DNA of 64,000 nt from Acidobacteriota bacterium. Lineage in GTDB: Bacteria > Acidobacteriota > Blastocatellia > Chloracidobacteriales > JADJPF01. The position numbers and the translations under genes are program-made. Below the pieces are notes generated by a model. That model was given only the letters and a program-made list of their open reading frames with translations. It had not been told where the DNA came from and made no database searches. The stretch spans positions 62,001 through 126,000 of the forward strand of contig JACQZQ010000003.1 in the NCBI GenBank assembly GCA_016213785.1. Reading direction: 5' to 3'. Shown here piece by piece: positions 19,101-25,452 of the stretch (position 1 is the first letter of the stretch; every line of letters starts with the position of its first letter).

Positions 19101-19820
19101 CGAATTACACGAATTGCTACATTATCTATTGGTGCTGCTTATGATAAGCGTGATAATCCAATTAACCCAACCAAAGGACAGTTTTTAAGCCTTGATTATT
19201 CAATAGCTTCTCGTATATTGGGCGGAAATGAATCCTTTAATAAGATTAGTACTAATTACCAGTACTACGCTAAAACAAAAGATTCTTTCCCTATTCCCTT
19301 TATAAATCGCTCTACAATAGCATTTTCTTCTAGAATAGGCTTAGCCGCACCTTTTGAAATCCGTTCACGCCGAGGGGATGGAATTATTAGAGATTCTGAT
19401 AGGCTTTTACCCTTTAGTGAGCGGTTTCGTAGTGGAGGCGCTACCACCTTGCGAGGTTTTGAATTTGAACAAGCAGGGCCACAGGCTATTACCGAAGTAG
19501 GAAATAATGCTGCACGCTTAATTCCCTTAGGCGGAGATGCTTTAGTAGTGTTTAATTTAGAACTTCGTTATCCAATTTCTAGACGCTTACAGCTAGTCCC
19601 ATTCTATGATTTAGGTAATGTTTTTTCTCGTGTTAAGGATATTAGTTTTCGTAAAATGACTAACACTCTAGGCTTAGGTTTAAGGTTTAATACTCCTATT
19701 GGCCCAATAGGGGTTGATTATGGTTATTTACTTGACCCACAATCCTTTACTACTCCTAATGGTGGAATTTTAAGGCAACGCCAAGGAGTTATACATATTA
19801 AATTTGGGCAGTCTTTCTAA
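13191..19820 (+). CDS. TamB-TamA (Omp85) fusion protein
   Basis: One 2209-codon frame joins two proteins normally encoded separately. The ATG at 13191 follows AGGGGA; an upstream TTG and ATG in frame are less likely. An N-terminal membrane helix (about 22-45) is followed by more than 1200 residues of AsmA/TamB-like beta repeats and a TamB C-terminal (DUF490) domain: GRISLEGGTVTLR, ITQGFLDLPGG, YRVFIRFTGPIDQIDLDL, ILALITTGR and LTLGREIIPKLSFTYS (residues about 1250-1450). From about residue 1500 come POTRA-like modules (NYLQEKGYFFAKV, YRQATVSYNY, LVDYYAQQGYLDAK), then an Omp85 barrel with FRSGGATTLRGFEFEQAGP and a C-terminal Phe as expected for outer-membrane insertion. The polypeptide would therefore span from inner to outer membrane and serve outer-membrane protein or lipid transport and assembly. 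Confidence 0.92.
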   Translation: MSRLNLRNLFSIDNLRKKLIISSLLIMAFVALIIGLLAAYVRSEKFNQFVISQIKASAPLYGLRVEIEGFGFSLNPSQAKLKNLKVFNKKTDELLLETEQTELNLEIIDLYALKLKRKVILKELNLKGLKLFLEFSPNGRNSLIGIDAPNKNDSSSSSTIEIDSSVLQITITDSSLSLKDNINSIDLKLDKLGIDARLKTTTQVEVKVKAEGGLSYKDYNAKIDSILIDGIFSDQGLELQPSFFVTNLGKIELKGELKDWKKLEHKLEIQGQTENLDVADLKIKGQSAFQGKIVGDKNSSCLSGNLSVADLKVAESHLVGLEVVNLELITGTRFDLATQKIKLESINVNPINAKNIEIPTLKGSFSNNSFEFVLPKLSTSSMTAPKSQISGIELKDINLKLLDKNLETSVKQALIANVVVPNTKVNSIKLAQLTAQITGSNYNIKSDLAISQAIFNNIQADEINSKLFLENNILTLSKLRTNLLGGQASLDAEIALSGKSISRLQTNFEQINSAELGKLFQKEPLPITGLIKGNSELTWPGIDFLQASGELKANIQGQTTDTDKLPLTAQLIAQAQTGKINIKPLTAKLGSTDIFLQAMVFPKTKTITADYQVKSTSSQELFLLAKNLKLLDQKILDYKAELSGNLIVKGQLNGTFDKLLINNAFQASNVGFQGNKFQNLVGKLELTPEDIKLDISNLLDIQGGMLKATYQGKANDLVNTGNLKADFQDFYLELYQQPENKELFVGKINGSAEITNLSENGEARAQLKLNNVKVGGQLVDSAQVELFLINQLAELTISSLELASAKINGKGTLSLKTKDFSFQGQVKDLELAKLTTDSALAGIVNSNLQINGNINDLNNLQLSLQAESKNLQTPTTELGQLSLIAKSDNQGRIRTEIISYLIPTKPQKILAIISTNKTGYPIEIESELSELDIALLMAAFKVDTKGMVNSKLSAKIAIKGNILNNKDEFSLDNFQGNILLTSANVKLSDQLLNIETPCNITLEQGKLCLERIRVFSDSSDITLNGQLALTGNNTLELATNGAINLAQFSSLIPNSSLTGVVKIDSKLTGTVNKPNLSGNLMLSNLAFSRQDLPIEFRNGNGLIKLNNDKIFLDNFSIRANDGEVTSSGQVNLKGFDIANLQLKLDAKDINLIYQSVAMTLKADVLLEGTPADAVVKGNVKVLEAIYSKPFDTSLLNSSVSIDDGTKSLFSPRLDINIDANESIIVRNPQIDTVASASISLGGQLTNPNLTGRISLEGGTVTLRKQRYDITQGFLDLPGGILVPTIDLLAEGEVSTYRVFIRFTGPIDQIDLDLESEPNLTRTEILALITTGRTELGGGENQDLTTTGLNTGANLIAQEFISKPFGRKAEQFLGLNQFQVDPVIRPNENPSARLTLGREIIPKLSFTYSTSLSSSKDQTIALEYKLSNRFSSLFTFTQGGGTSTKGNTKDSDYTFEIRGRERFSLSGKGNLEKNATLSTMTSFKPLSFPNAEVIIDKPDDIKISSDTLRDLLPIKRQTFSSPLARLGQENLTNYLQEKGYFFAKVTTSCEPFDCQGSDLKVHYKIEPGTRYEVRQISITGTNLISPVSVISQLQSKQKSFVGKFPILGSLPFVGGLADGITSNERLRQDSDLIRQQVIDLGYRQATVSYNYNVDSDGRGLRINFSVQEGAISRISQIDLLGVNSLSKEELRQEIPINLGDPFIPSRPREVAQKLVDYYAQQGYLDAKIDLEIEQMPNNNVKLIYQINEGSIATVGNIAFIGTAGINEKALSRFIELKLGDVITNRKLQQLQKDLYATGNFREIQILTIPGIGLNPTDRQVLIKLTEAKPLLLVYGFGFSSDDGPRGSLELSNTDILNRINSASLRLRLGKREQTVQLQFTDQRPFGSRWSTTISTLYSRLTELSANNQQISNVDQTNLNNTTNIGLNRFLTFVQTERRLTNQTLIRFRYNFEINKLTNLDDTQSNAFAETSRITRIATLSIGAAYDKRDNPINPTKGQFLSLDYSIASRILGGNESFNKISTNYQYYAKTKDSFPIPFINRSTIAFSSRIGLAAPFEIRSRRGDGIIRDSDRLLPFSERFRSGGATTLRGFEFEQAGPQAITEVGNNAARLIPLGGDALVVFNLELRYPISRRLQLVPFYDLGNVFSRVKDISFRKMTNTLGLGLRFNTPIGPIGVDYGYLLDPQSFTTPNGGILRQRQGVIHIKFGQSF

Positions 19821-19868
19821 GGCTGAAAATTGTCTTTTAAGCAATATCATTATAAGGAATCTAAGATA

Positions 19869-20465
19869 ATGAGTTATAAAGATTTTACAATCAATAGTTT
19901 GAAAGAAAAATTTAAGCTAAATTTTTTTTATGATGTGTGTTTATTCCCAGAAATAGTAGAGTATAAAATCCCAGATTACTTAAAGTTGTTATTGGAGCGA
20001 TATATTTTTTTAGCTTTAGCTATTGATACAGAAAAGGCTCGGTCAGAATACATTATTGCGCCTGTTTTAGGTGAATTAAAATGGAATTATAAAAATAAGA
20101 TTAGTTTGTTTTCCGGTAATGTGTTCAATGTGGATGAAAAATTAGGTTTAACAGGAATTTGTGATTATTTAATATCCCGCACACCTGAACAATATACAAT
20201 TACTGCCCCTATTATTATTTTGGTAGAAGCTAAAAATGACAACATTAAAAGCGGTGTTCCTCAGTGTGTTGCAGAAATGGTTGCAGCTCAAATCTTTAAT
20301 CAAAACCAAAATAATTCTGTAGAAGATATTTATGGAGTTGTGTCTACTGGTACTAACTGGAAATTTCTTAAACTTTCTGGGAGCAATCTATATGTTGATG
20401 TTATTGAGTACTATATAGATACCCCTGAAAAAATCTTGGGCATTTTATCTGCAATAACTAATTAA
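19869..20465 (+). CDS. PD-(D/E)xK nuclease-like protein of unknown function
   Basis: I chose the ATG at 19869 (MSYKDFTINSL), the conserved beginning of this family as I remember it from cyanobacteria and other bacteria; an in-frame start 39 bases earlier gives 13 more residues. The 198-residue product has a restriction-endonuclease-like core: EKARSEYIIAPVLGEL, Asp in LTGICDYLISR, then IILVEAKNDNIKSG as a (D/E)xK strand and QCVAEMVAAQ as the following helix. The last third (GVVSTGTNWKFLKL, YVDVIEYYI) matches the same family. Function is not established; the fold suggests DNA or RNA cleavage, or a decayed structural version. It sits directly upstream of an attC-like hairpin and opposite a restriction-modification pair, so a mobile cassette origin is plausible. 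Confidence 0.75.
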   Translation: MSYKDFTINSLKEKFKLNFFYDVCLFPEIVEYKIPDYLKLLLERYIFLALAIDTEKARSEYIIAPVLGELKWNYKNKISLFSGNVFNVDEKLGLTGICDYLISRTPEQYTITAPIIILVEAKNDNIKSGVPQCVAEMVAAQIFNQNQNNSVEDIYGVVSTGTNWKFLKLSGSNLYVDVIEYYIDTPEKILGILSAITN

Positions 20466-20473
20466 TAGAAAAA

Positions 20474-20534
20474 ATGCCGAACAAGTGTTGTAGCGGACTC
20501 GGGAAGTCAGCTTGCCGTTGAACTTGGCGTTATT
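20474..20534. other. GC-richer imperfect hairpin, attC-like recombination site (tentative)
   Basis: Between the nuclease-like gene and the restriction gene is a short GC-richer sequence with GCCGAACAAG at the left and GAACTTGGCGTTA at the right. CAAGT pairs with ACTTG, and a central AGCgGAC / GTCaGCT stem forms an imperfect foldback. This is the general look of integron attC sites (GCCTAAC...GCGGAC...GCTGAAC...GTTAGGC), but the outer core boxes are degenerate (GCCGAAC and GTTATTT), so it may be a decayed site or a different repeat. Confidence 0.4.
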
Positions 20535-20537
20535 TGC

Positions 20538-21284
20538 TTATTCTTTTTTAGAAACAAAATCTATTAGTTTTGCCCAATCAATTTTATGATCAGTAAGAAA
20601 GTCTCTCATAAACTCTGCTGTCATTTCATTTAGTTTTTTTACATAAGCCTCTTTAAATTTTTCATCTTTTTTCTTTGCTTCAAAGTCGATTGGTTCAATA
20701 AGTTTTCGGTAAAGCTCTAAGTCTCCTGAAATAAACCCCCAAAATTCTTGCCCACAATATTTATAATAAGTTTTGTCTGGGTCAGGGTCTTGTTTAAAAC
20801 TCTGACGTTCTTTGCCATAAATACAACCGTTAACTGCAATTATTTCCATTTCAATATATTGCTTGCGTAGTTCTAGACGAGCTAGCTTAAAGTTATTTTT
20901 CATTTGCGCTAACTGGTCGCTATTTCCCCAATTTGGACCCGATTTAATTCCAACAAGAAAATATTGATTATTTCGCTTAAATTCTAAATCGATACTCTTG
21001 AATTTGGATTTAATACCTTGATCAACATTTTTTGATATAAAGATAGCAAGATTCTCTAACAATCCTCCAAACATAGTTTCTTCTTGGGCTGACAAATAAG
21101 CATCAAGTATCCCTCTAACTAAATCAGCTGGGATTTCTATATTTTTTGCTTTGAATAGATAAGGGTTTTTTCTTCTTAAGACTTCTAATAAGTTTAGTTC
21201 AAGAAGTTTACTTAATCGTTGTTCGTAAAAACGAGATACTACATCATCTGAAAGATACTGATAAATTTTTTGATAATCAAACAT
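20538..21284 (-). CDS. Type II restriction endonuclease, PmeII-like
   Basis: The product (248 residues from the preferred ATG at 21284, one base after the methyltransferase stop; a TTG at 21302 would add six) carries RKNPYLFKAKNI, LVRGILDAYLSAQEE, SIDLEFKRNN and VGIKSGPNWGN segments that I recall from PmeII-type and related restriction enzymes. The IDLEF Asp/Glu followed about 15 residues later by GIKSGPNWG is the PD-(D/E)xK core with Lys retained but Gly at the usual acidic position two before it, a variation seen in some restriction families. It cuts the DNA sequence that its partner methylates; the recognition sequence cannot be read from sequence alone. The tight methylase-then-nuclease order lets modification precede cleavage. 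Confidence 0.8.
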   Translation of the reverse strand: MFDYQKIYQYLSDDVVSRFYEQRLSKLLELNLLEVLRRKNPYLFKAKNIEIPADLVRGILDAYLSAQEETMFGGLLENLAIFISKNVDQGIKSKFKSIDLEFKRNNQYFLVGIKSGPNWGNSDQLAQMKNNFKLARLELRKQYIEMEIIAVNGCIYGKERQSFKQDPDPDKTYYKYCGQEFWGFISGDLELYRKLIEPIDFEAKKKDEKFKEAYVKKLNEMTAEFMRDFLTDHKIDWAKLIDFVSKKE

Positions 21285-21285
21285 A

Positions 21286-22128
21286 TTAAATTGTAGACTC
21301 AAATAAACTAAGTTGGGATGATTCTTTTTCTAACAAAGATTTTGCTAACTGAAAATATTGCTCTGAAATTTCAATGCCTAAATAATGTCGGGACAACTGT
21401 ATTGCTGCTAAAGCAGTTGTTCCTGAGCCTAAAAATGGGTCTAAAATAATATCTCCAGGTTGGCTAAAAAGATTAATAAACCATTTAGGTAGATCTATTG
21501 GAAAAGCTGCACTATGGGCTTTATTAGCACATTCTGTTGCTAAGTAAAGTACATTTGTAGGGTAAACTTTGTCTCTTCCAACCCAATTACTAACATTCTT
21601 TCCAAACCCACTACCGACTTTAGAATTATCTCTAAGCTTATCTGTTTCACTAAGATTTTTTAGCCTAGCTTTTGCCCAATCTCCTACAGGAACCATCACA
21701 GAATCTTGATACATATTAAATTGCTTGCTTTTATTAAATTGTAGTAATCTTTCCCAGGCATCCCTAAAACGATTAGGCCATTTTCCAGGATGACAATTTT
21801 TCTTATGCCAGATAAATTCCTCTGTCCATAACCACCCCTGCTTTCTCATAGCCAGAATTAGTTCTAAAACATAAGTATGCCGCTGTGCATTAACTACCTT
21901 TTCTTTAATATTAATTATAAAAGTGCCTGTTGGTTTAAGTACTCTAAAAAGCTGTTCAGAAATTGGTAAAAACCATTCTACATAGGCATCAGGAGCAATT
22001 CCTCCATAACTATTAGCTCGTTGATCTGCATAAGGTGGAGAGGTAATTATTAGATCTACAAAAGAGTTAGGGCAACTAGACAATATTTCTAAACAATCTC
22101 CTTGATAAATAGAATCTTTGAGTAACAT
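21286..22128 (-). CDS. Site-specific DNA methyltransferase (SPPY type, probably N4-cytosine)
   Basis: The 280-residue enzyme transfers a methyl group from SAM to an exocyclic amino group within its DNA target. The catalytic motif IV is TSPPYAD (about residues 29-35), typical of N4-cytosine enzymes, although some N6-adenine enzymes share it. The SAM-binding motif I DPFLGSGTT lies near the C-terminus, and the order catalytic-then-SAM defines the beta class. LFRVLKPTGTFIINIKE and GIEISEQYFQLA are the expected flanking motifs. A clean AGGAG ribosome site precedes the ATG. It is the first gene of a two-gene restriction-modification operon and protects host DNA from the nuclease that follows. Confidence 0.92.
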   Translation of the reverse strand: MLLKDSIYQGDCLEILSSCPNSFVDLIITSPPYADQRANSYGGIAPDAYVEWFLPISEQLFRVLKPTGTFIINIKEKVVNAQRHTYVLELILAMRKQGWLWTEEFIWHKKNCHPGKWPNRFRDAWERLLQFNKSKQFNMYQDSVMVPVGDWAKARLKNLSETDKLRDNSKVGSGFGKNVSNWVGRDKVYPTNVLYLATECANKAHSAAFPIDLPKWFINLFSQPGDIILDPFLGSGTTALAAIQLSRHYLGIEISEQYFQLAKSLLEKESSQLSLFESTI

Positions 22129-22199
22129 TTAATAGCTCCTAACTTAGGTGAATCTAGTTGGTTTAACTTAGCTTTAGCCTATAAACTCATTTTACTACG

Positions 22200-23849
22200 C
22201 TATTGAGACAAATATTTAGAATCATTGCCAATATAATAAATCCAGATTTTTCCATAAGGTGTATCAGGAATTTCTACCATCAAACTAATTTTTCTTTTAG
22301 CATTTTCTCCTAGGTCTTCGGCTAGGGCAAAAAGCTTTCTTTTCTGACGCTTATCACAAATAAAAGCATATTGTTCTTGTGGAAATTCTCCAGTTAAAAC
22401 TTGCTTGGTTAAACGACGAGAAAAAGCTCTATAATCATCACGTCCTTTTATTGCAAATAAATGCCAATAGTTAGGAATACCTATAGGTACTAAATCAGGA
22501 CTAACATTTTTATATAAATCGCTCACTAGCTGGTTATACTTAGTAGGCTCAAGAGTAAGTAAATATTTTTGATATTTATAAACTAATATTGCTGCTCCAC
22601 TTAAGTAAATAAAGGCTAACACTCCTATTAAAAGTAAAATAGCACGAGACACTAGAAGCTTTTCATCATAGAGTTCTTCTTTACTTTCTATAGAGAAAAA
22701 CTTTCTTAGTTCTGGTGTCCAAGAAACTATTTTCCAAAAGAGTGATGCTCCCATAATCCCTATAGCTAAAGCAAACCAGCTTGTTAAATGTGGTAAATAG
22801 GAATGAGTCTTATTACTAACTTGTGTAGCAAAAAATACTGCTGTCCATAAAATTGCTGTAAATGAAAAAATATAAGGAGTTGTATTTAAGGGCTGTTTTT
22901 GTAAAATTTGTTTTGTAAGGGAAAATAATAGGTAAAGTAATGCTATGATTGTAAAGGCTTTAAAAAATATTACAGCTTGATTAGTAGTCATAAACATTGC
23001 ACCATCATCCCAAGCTAAATAGCGTTTTGGCTCAGCTAAAATATTTGCCCATATTCCTGAAGAAGTCATCCCCTTAGTTCGTCCCTTAGCAAAGGTATTC
23101 CATTGAGCTAAGTAGACTTCTTTATTTATATAGCAATAGATGGCATAGGGTAGGGCAATAATATTTATGCTAACTGCGACTATCCAAGGCTCTAGCTTAA
23201 TTATCATTCGCCAACCATAGTCAATAAAAAGCCAAATTGCTAAAAGGATGATTATGTATAATCCATTAAGGTGAGAAAGTGCTGAAAGAGGTGCAAGCAA
23301 GCCTGAAATAAAGAGCCAAATACGAGCATGATTAACATTTGTTGGTAAAAGATATTTTGCTTTTAAGTAGGAAAACGTAGCTGCTAAAGCAAAGAAAATA
23401 GAAGTAAAGTCATTACGCAAAAACCTGCTGCCAGTAAAATAGTTGTTGTCACAAACTAAAAATGTAATTGCAATGATTGCCGCAACTCTACCTCCCCAAA
23501 ATCGGCCAATTAAATAAACTAAAAGTAGTACCCCTGAACTTAAAGTTAAATTAAAAAGTCTTGCTTGCAGCATCCCAAAACCAAAGCACTTAAACCAAAG
23601 TGCTAAGAGATAAGTAAAAACAGGGTCGGTAAAAATTCTTTCTCCTAATTCATTCCCAAAATGCCTAAACATAGGCATAGCCATTTGGCCTGTTTTAAGT
23701 ATTTCAAATGCTGGTTGCATTAGCCAAGGTTCATCTTTCCAAGGCGCGGGATGAAAAGAGATTTTTTGTGCAGCTAAGAGAAAAAATCCTCCTATAACTA
23801 AACTTACTAGTAGGATTTCGATTAGTAAATCTCGATGCAAAAACTTCAT
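22200..23849 (-). CDS. GT39/ArnT-like membrane glycosyltransferase
   Basis: The 549-residue protein has one N-terminal transmembrane helix followed by the WKDEPWLMQPAFEILKTG segment with the Asp-Glu pair typical of the first periplasmic loop in ArnT/PMT-type (GT-C) enzymes, then about ten further hydrophobic helices (for example residues 90-125, 175-235, 290-340, 400-425) and a C-terminal soluble domain of about 110 residues. Such enzymes take a sugar from a polyprenyl-phosphate donor and attach it to a periplasmic acceptor. It is the last gene of a five-gene minus-strand cluster with an EamA-type flippase candidate, DegT aminotransferase, ArnC-like transferase and methyltransferase, nine bases after the methyltransferase. 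Acceptor (lipid A, glycan or protein) is unknown. Confidence 0.85.
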   Translation of the reverse strand: MKFLHRDLLIEILLVSLVIGGFFLLAAQKISFHPAPWKDEPWLMQPAFEILKTGQMAMPMFRHFGNELGERIFTDPVFTYLLALWFKCFGFGMLQARLFNLTLSSGVLLLVYLIGRFWGGRVAAIIAITFLVCDNNYFTGSRFLRNDFTSIFFALAATFSYLKAKYLLPTNVNHARIWLFISGLLAPLSALSHLNGLYIIILLAIWLFIDYGWRMIIKLEPWIVAVSINIIALPYAIYCYINKEVYLAQWNTFAKGRTKGMTSSGIWANILAEPKRYLAWDDGAMFMTTNQAVIFFKAFTIIALLYLLFSLTKQILQKQPLNTTPYIFSFTAILWTAVFFATQVSNKTHSYLPHLTSWFALAIGIMGASLFWKIVSWTPELRKFFSIESKEELYDEKLLVSRAILLLIGVLAFIYLSGAAILVYKYQKYLLTLEPTKYNQLVSDLYKNVSPDLVPIGIPNYWHLFAIKGRDDYRAFSRRLTKQVLTGEFPQEQYAFICDKRQKRKLFALAEDLGENAKRKISLMVEIPDTPYGKIWIYYIGNDSKYLSQ

Positions 23850-23857
23850 AATATAAA

Positions 23858-24481
23858 TTATGTCCGGTAGGTATAAATCGTAAACTCATAAAGCGGATAG
23901 TCGTGACGAAGATTAACACGACGGCTTAAATTATGTCGGCAGAAGTTAAAATAAAATGTAGGGTCTGCATAATAAAGCCGATCAACCCGAAAATCTACTT
24001 GGTCAGTCATCATATTAAAAGCTAGGCCAAATCTAGCATATTGATAGATCCTAGCTATCATATTTTGACAAAACTCTGACCATTCTTTATCGCTATTATT
24101 TGCACGCAAGTGAAATAGACCACAACAAATTACATAATCAAAAAGTGGTTTAGTTGGTGGAGGTTCACTTAAAATATCTAACAGGGCAAATTCAGCTTGA
24201 GGAAGTCGTTTGCTAGCAGTTGAGATCATTCCTGGCGTTATGTCTATTCCTTTATAGTGTTTGGGTTTAAGGTCATTTTCCTCTAAGAAATTATAAAAAT
24301 GACCAACTCCACAAGCTACATCAAGTATACTTTTTTCTTTAAGTGGAGCAATTTGGCTAAGAATTTCAAAGCGTTTATATTGCGATTCTTGCCCGTTATA
24401 ATCAACACCTTGGGCTGAATCACCGTGTTTAGATAAACAATTTTCAAAATAATCTATGACGTTCTGTTTTAGTTGCTGCAT
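23858..24481 (-). CDS. Class I SAM-dependent methyltransferase in sugar-modification cluster
   Basis: The 207-residue product has the Rossmann SAM-binding motif ILDVACGVGHFYNFL (about residues 48-62), acidic loop GIDITPGMI and the post-core FDYVICCGLFHL. Length and order fit a stand-alone class I methyltransferase. It starts inside the end of the upstream ArnC-like gene (38-base overlap) and is followed after nine bases by the GT39 gene, so it is translationally coupled to both. By context it probably methylates the sugar or the nucleotide- or lipid-linked intermediate made by this cluster, perhaps the amino group installed by the DegT enzyme; the target is inference. Confidence 0.85.
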   Translation of the reverse strand: MQQLKQNVIDYFENCLSKHGDSAQGVDYNGQESQYKRFEILSQIAPLKEKSILDVACGVGHFYNFLEENDLKPKHYKGIDITPGMISTASKRLPQAEFALLDILSEPPPTKPLFDYVICCGLFHLRANNSDKEWSEFCQNMIARIYQYARFGLAFNMMTDQVDFRVDRLYYADPTFYFNFCRHNLSRRVNLRHDYPLYEFTIYTYRT

Positions 24482-25445
24482 AAGAATCCTGAGTTAAATC
24501 TGGTTGACTTGAGTAAATCTCCCCAATTACATAGTAAGGGCGGCCTTTTAATTCTCTATAAATTCTTGCAATATATTCTCCAATAATCCCTAAAAAAAGT
24601 AATTGAATACCTGCTAAAAAAGTAATTCCAACAAATAATGATGTATAACCTTCAACGCTAACCCCACCAAGAACACGTAGGATTGCCATATAAGTGGCTA
24701 AAATAATACTTGCTAGTGCAAGTAGCGAACCAGCAATGCTAGCAGCACGCAAAGGAAAATCAGAAAAACCAATTAACATATCTAAGGTTAGATATAAGAG
24801 CTTCCATATGTTGTATTTAGATTCGCCTGATACTCTGTTGTCATGTCTAACTACAACCCCAGAATGAGAAAACCCAAGCCAGAGCATCATTATAGAAGTA
24901 TCATATTGCTGTTCTTTAATATTATTAAGGGTTTGGGCTACTTTGCGGTGAATAATACGAAATCCGCTAATCATATCAGAAGGGACTTTAACCCCTAGCA
25001 TTTTTTCTGTTAGCCAAATAACAAAATTTGAGCCAAACATTCGCCATCCAACGTCTTCACGACCTGCACGAATTCCATAAACAACATCAATACCTTCAAG
25101 GAATTTTTCATAAAGTGGAATAATTTCCTCTGGAGGGTTTTGCAGGTCTGCATCAATTAAAACTATTGCTTCGCCTTTCACACGATGAAGTGCTGCAACA
25201 ATTGCTGGGTGTTGACCAAAATTACGAGCTAGTTTTATTATAGTAACTTGGCTATCTTTTTCTTGAATTTTTTGAAGAGTTTTTAAGCTATTATCTGAAC
25301 TCCCATCATCAACAAAGAAAATTTCATAAGGCTTACCTATATTTGTTAGAGTTGTTGTTAATCGCTTATGTAGCTCTAACAAATTATCTTCTTCATTAAA
25401 AACAGGGACAATTATAGAGATTGCAATTTGACTTTGTAAAAACAT
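24444..25445 (-). CDS. ArnC/GtrB/DPM1-like polyprenyl-phosphate glycosyltransferase (GT2)
   Basis: The 333-residue enzyme has the GT2 nucleotide-sugar fold: SIIVPVFNEEDNL (about 9-21), FFVDDGSSDNS, KLARNFGQHPAI, the metal-binding DADLQNPPEE, SGFRIIHRKV, and two C-terminal transmembrane helices (about 230-255 and 265-295) followed by GEYIARIYRELKGRPYYVI. This exact plan is that of ArnC, GtrB and bactoprenol-linked transferases, which load a sugar on undecaprenyl phosphate at the inner face of the cytoplasmic membrane. It is seven bases downstream of the DegT gene and overlaps the methyltransferase start. The sugar is not known; an aminosugar is suggested by the upstream aminotransferase. Confidence 0.9.
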   Translation of the reverse strand: MFLQSQIAISIIVPVFNEEDNLLELHKRLTTTLTNIGKPYEIFFVDDGSSDNSLKTLQKIQEKDSQVTIIKLARNFGQHPAIVAALHRVKGEAIVLIDADLQNPPEEIIPLYEKFLEGIDVVYGIRAGREDVGWRMFGSNFVIWLTEKMLGVKVPSDMISGFRIIHRKVAQTLNNIKEQQYDTSIMMLWLGFSHSGVVVRHDNRVSGESKYNIWKLLYLTLDMLIGFSDFPLRAASIAGSLLALASIILATYMAILRVLGGVSVEGYTSLFVGITFLAGIQLLFLGIIGEYIARIYRELKGRPYYVIGEIYSSQPDLTQDSYAATKTERHRLF

Positions 25446-25452
25446 TTTATTT

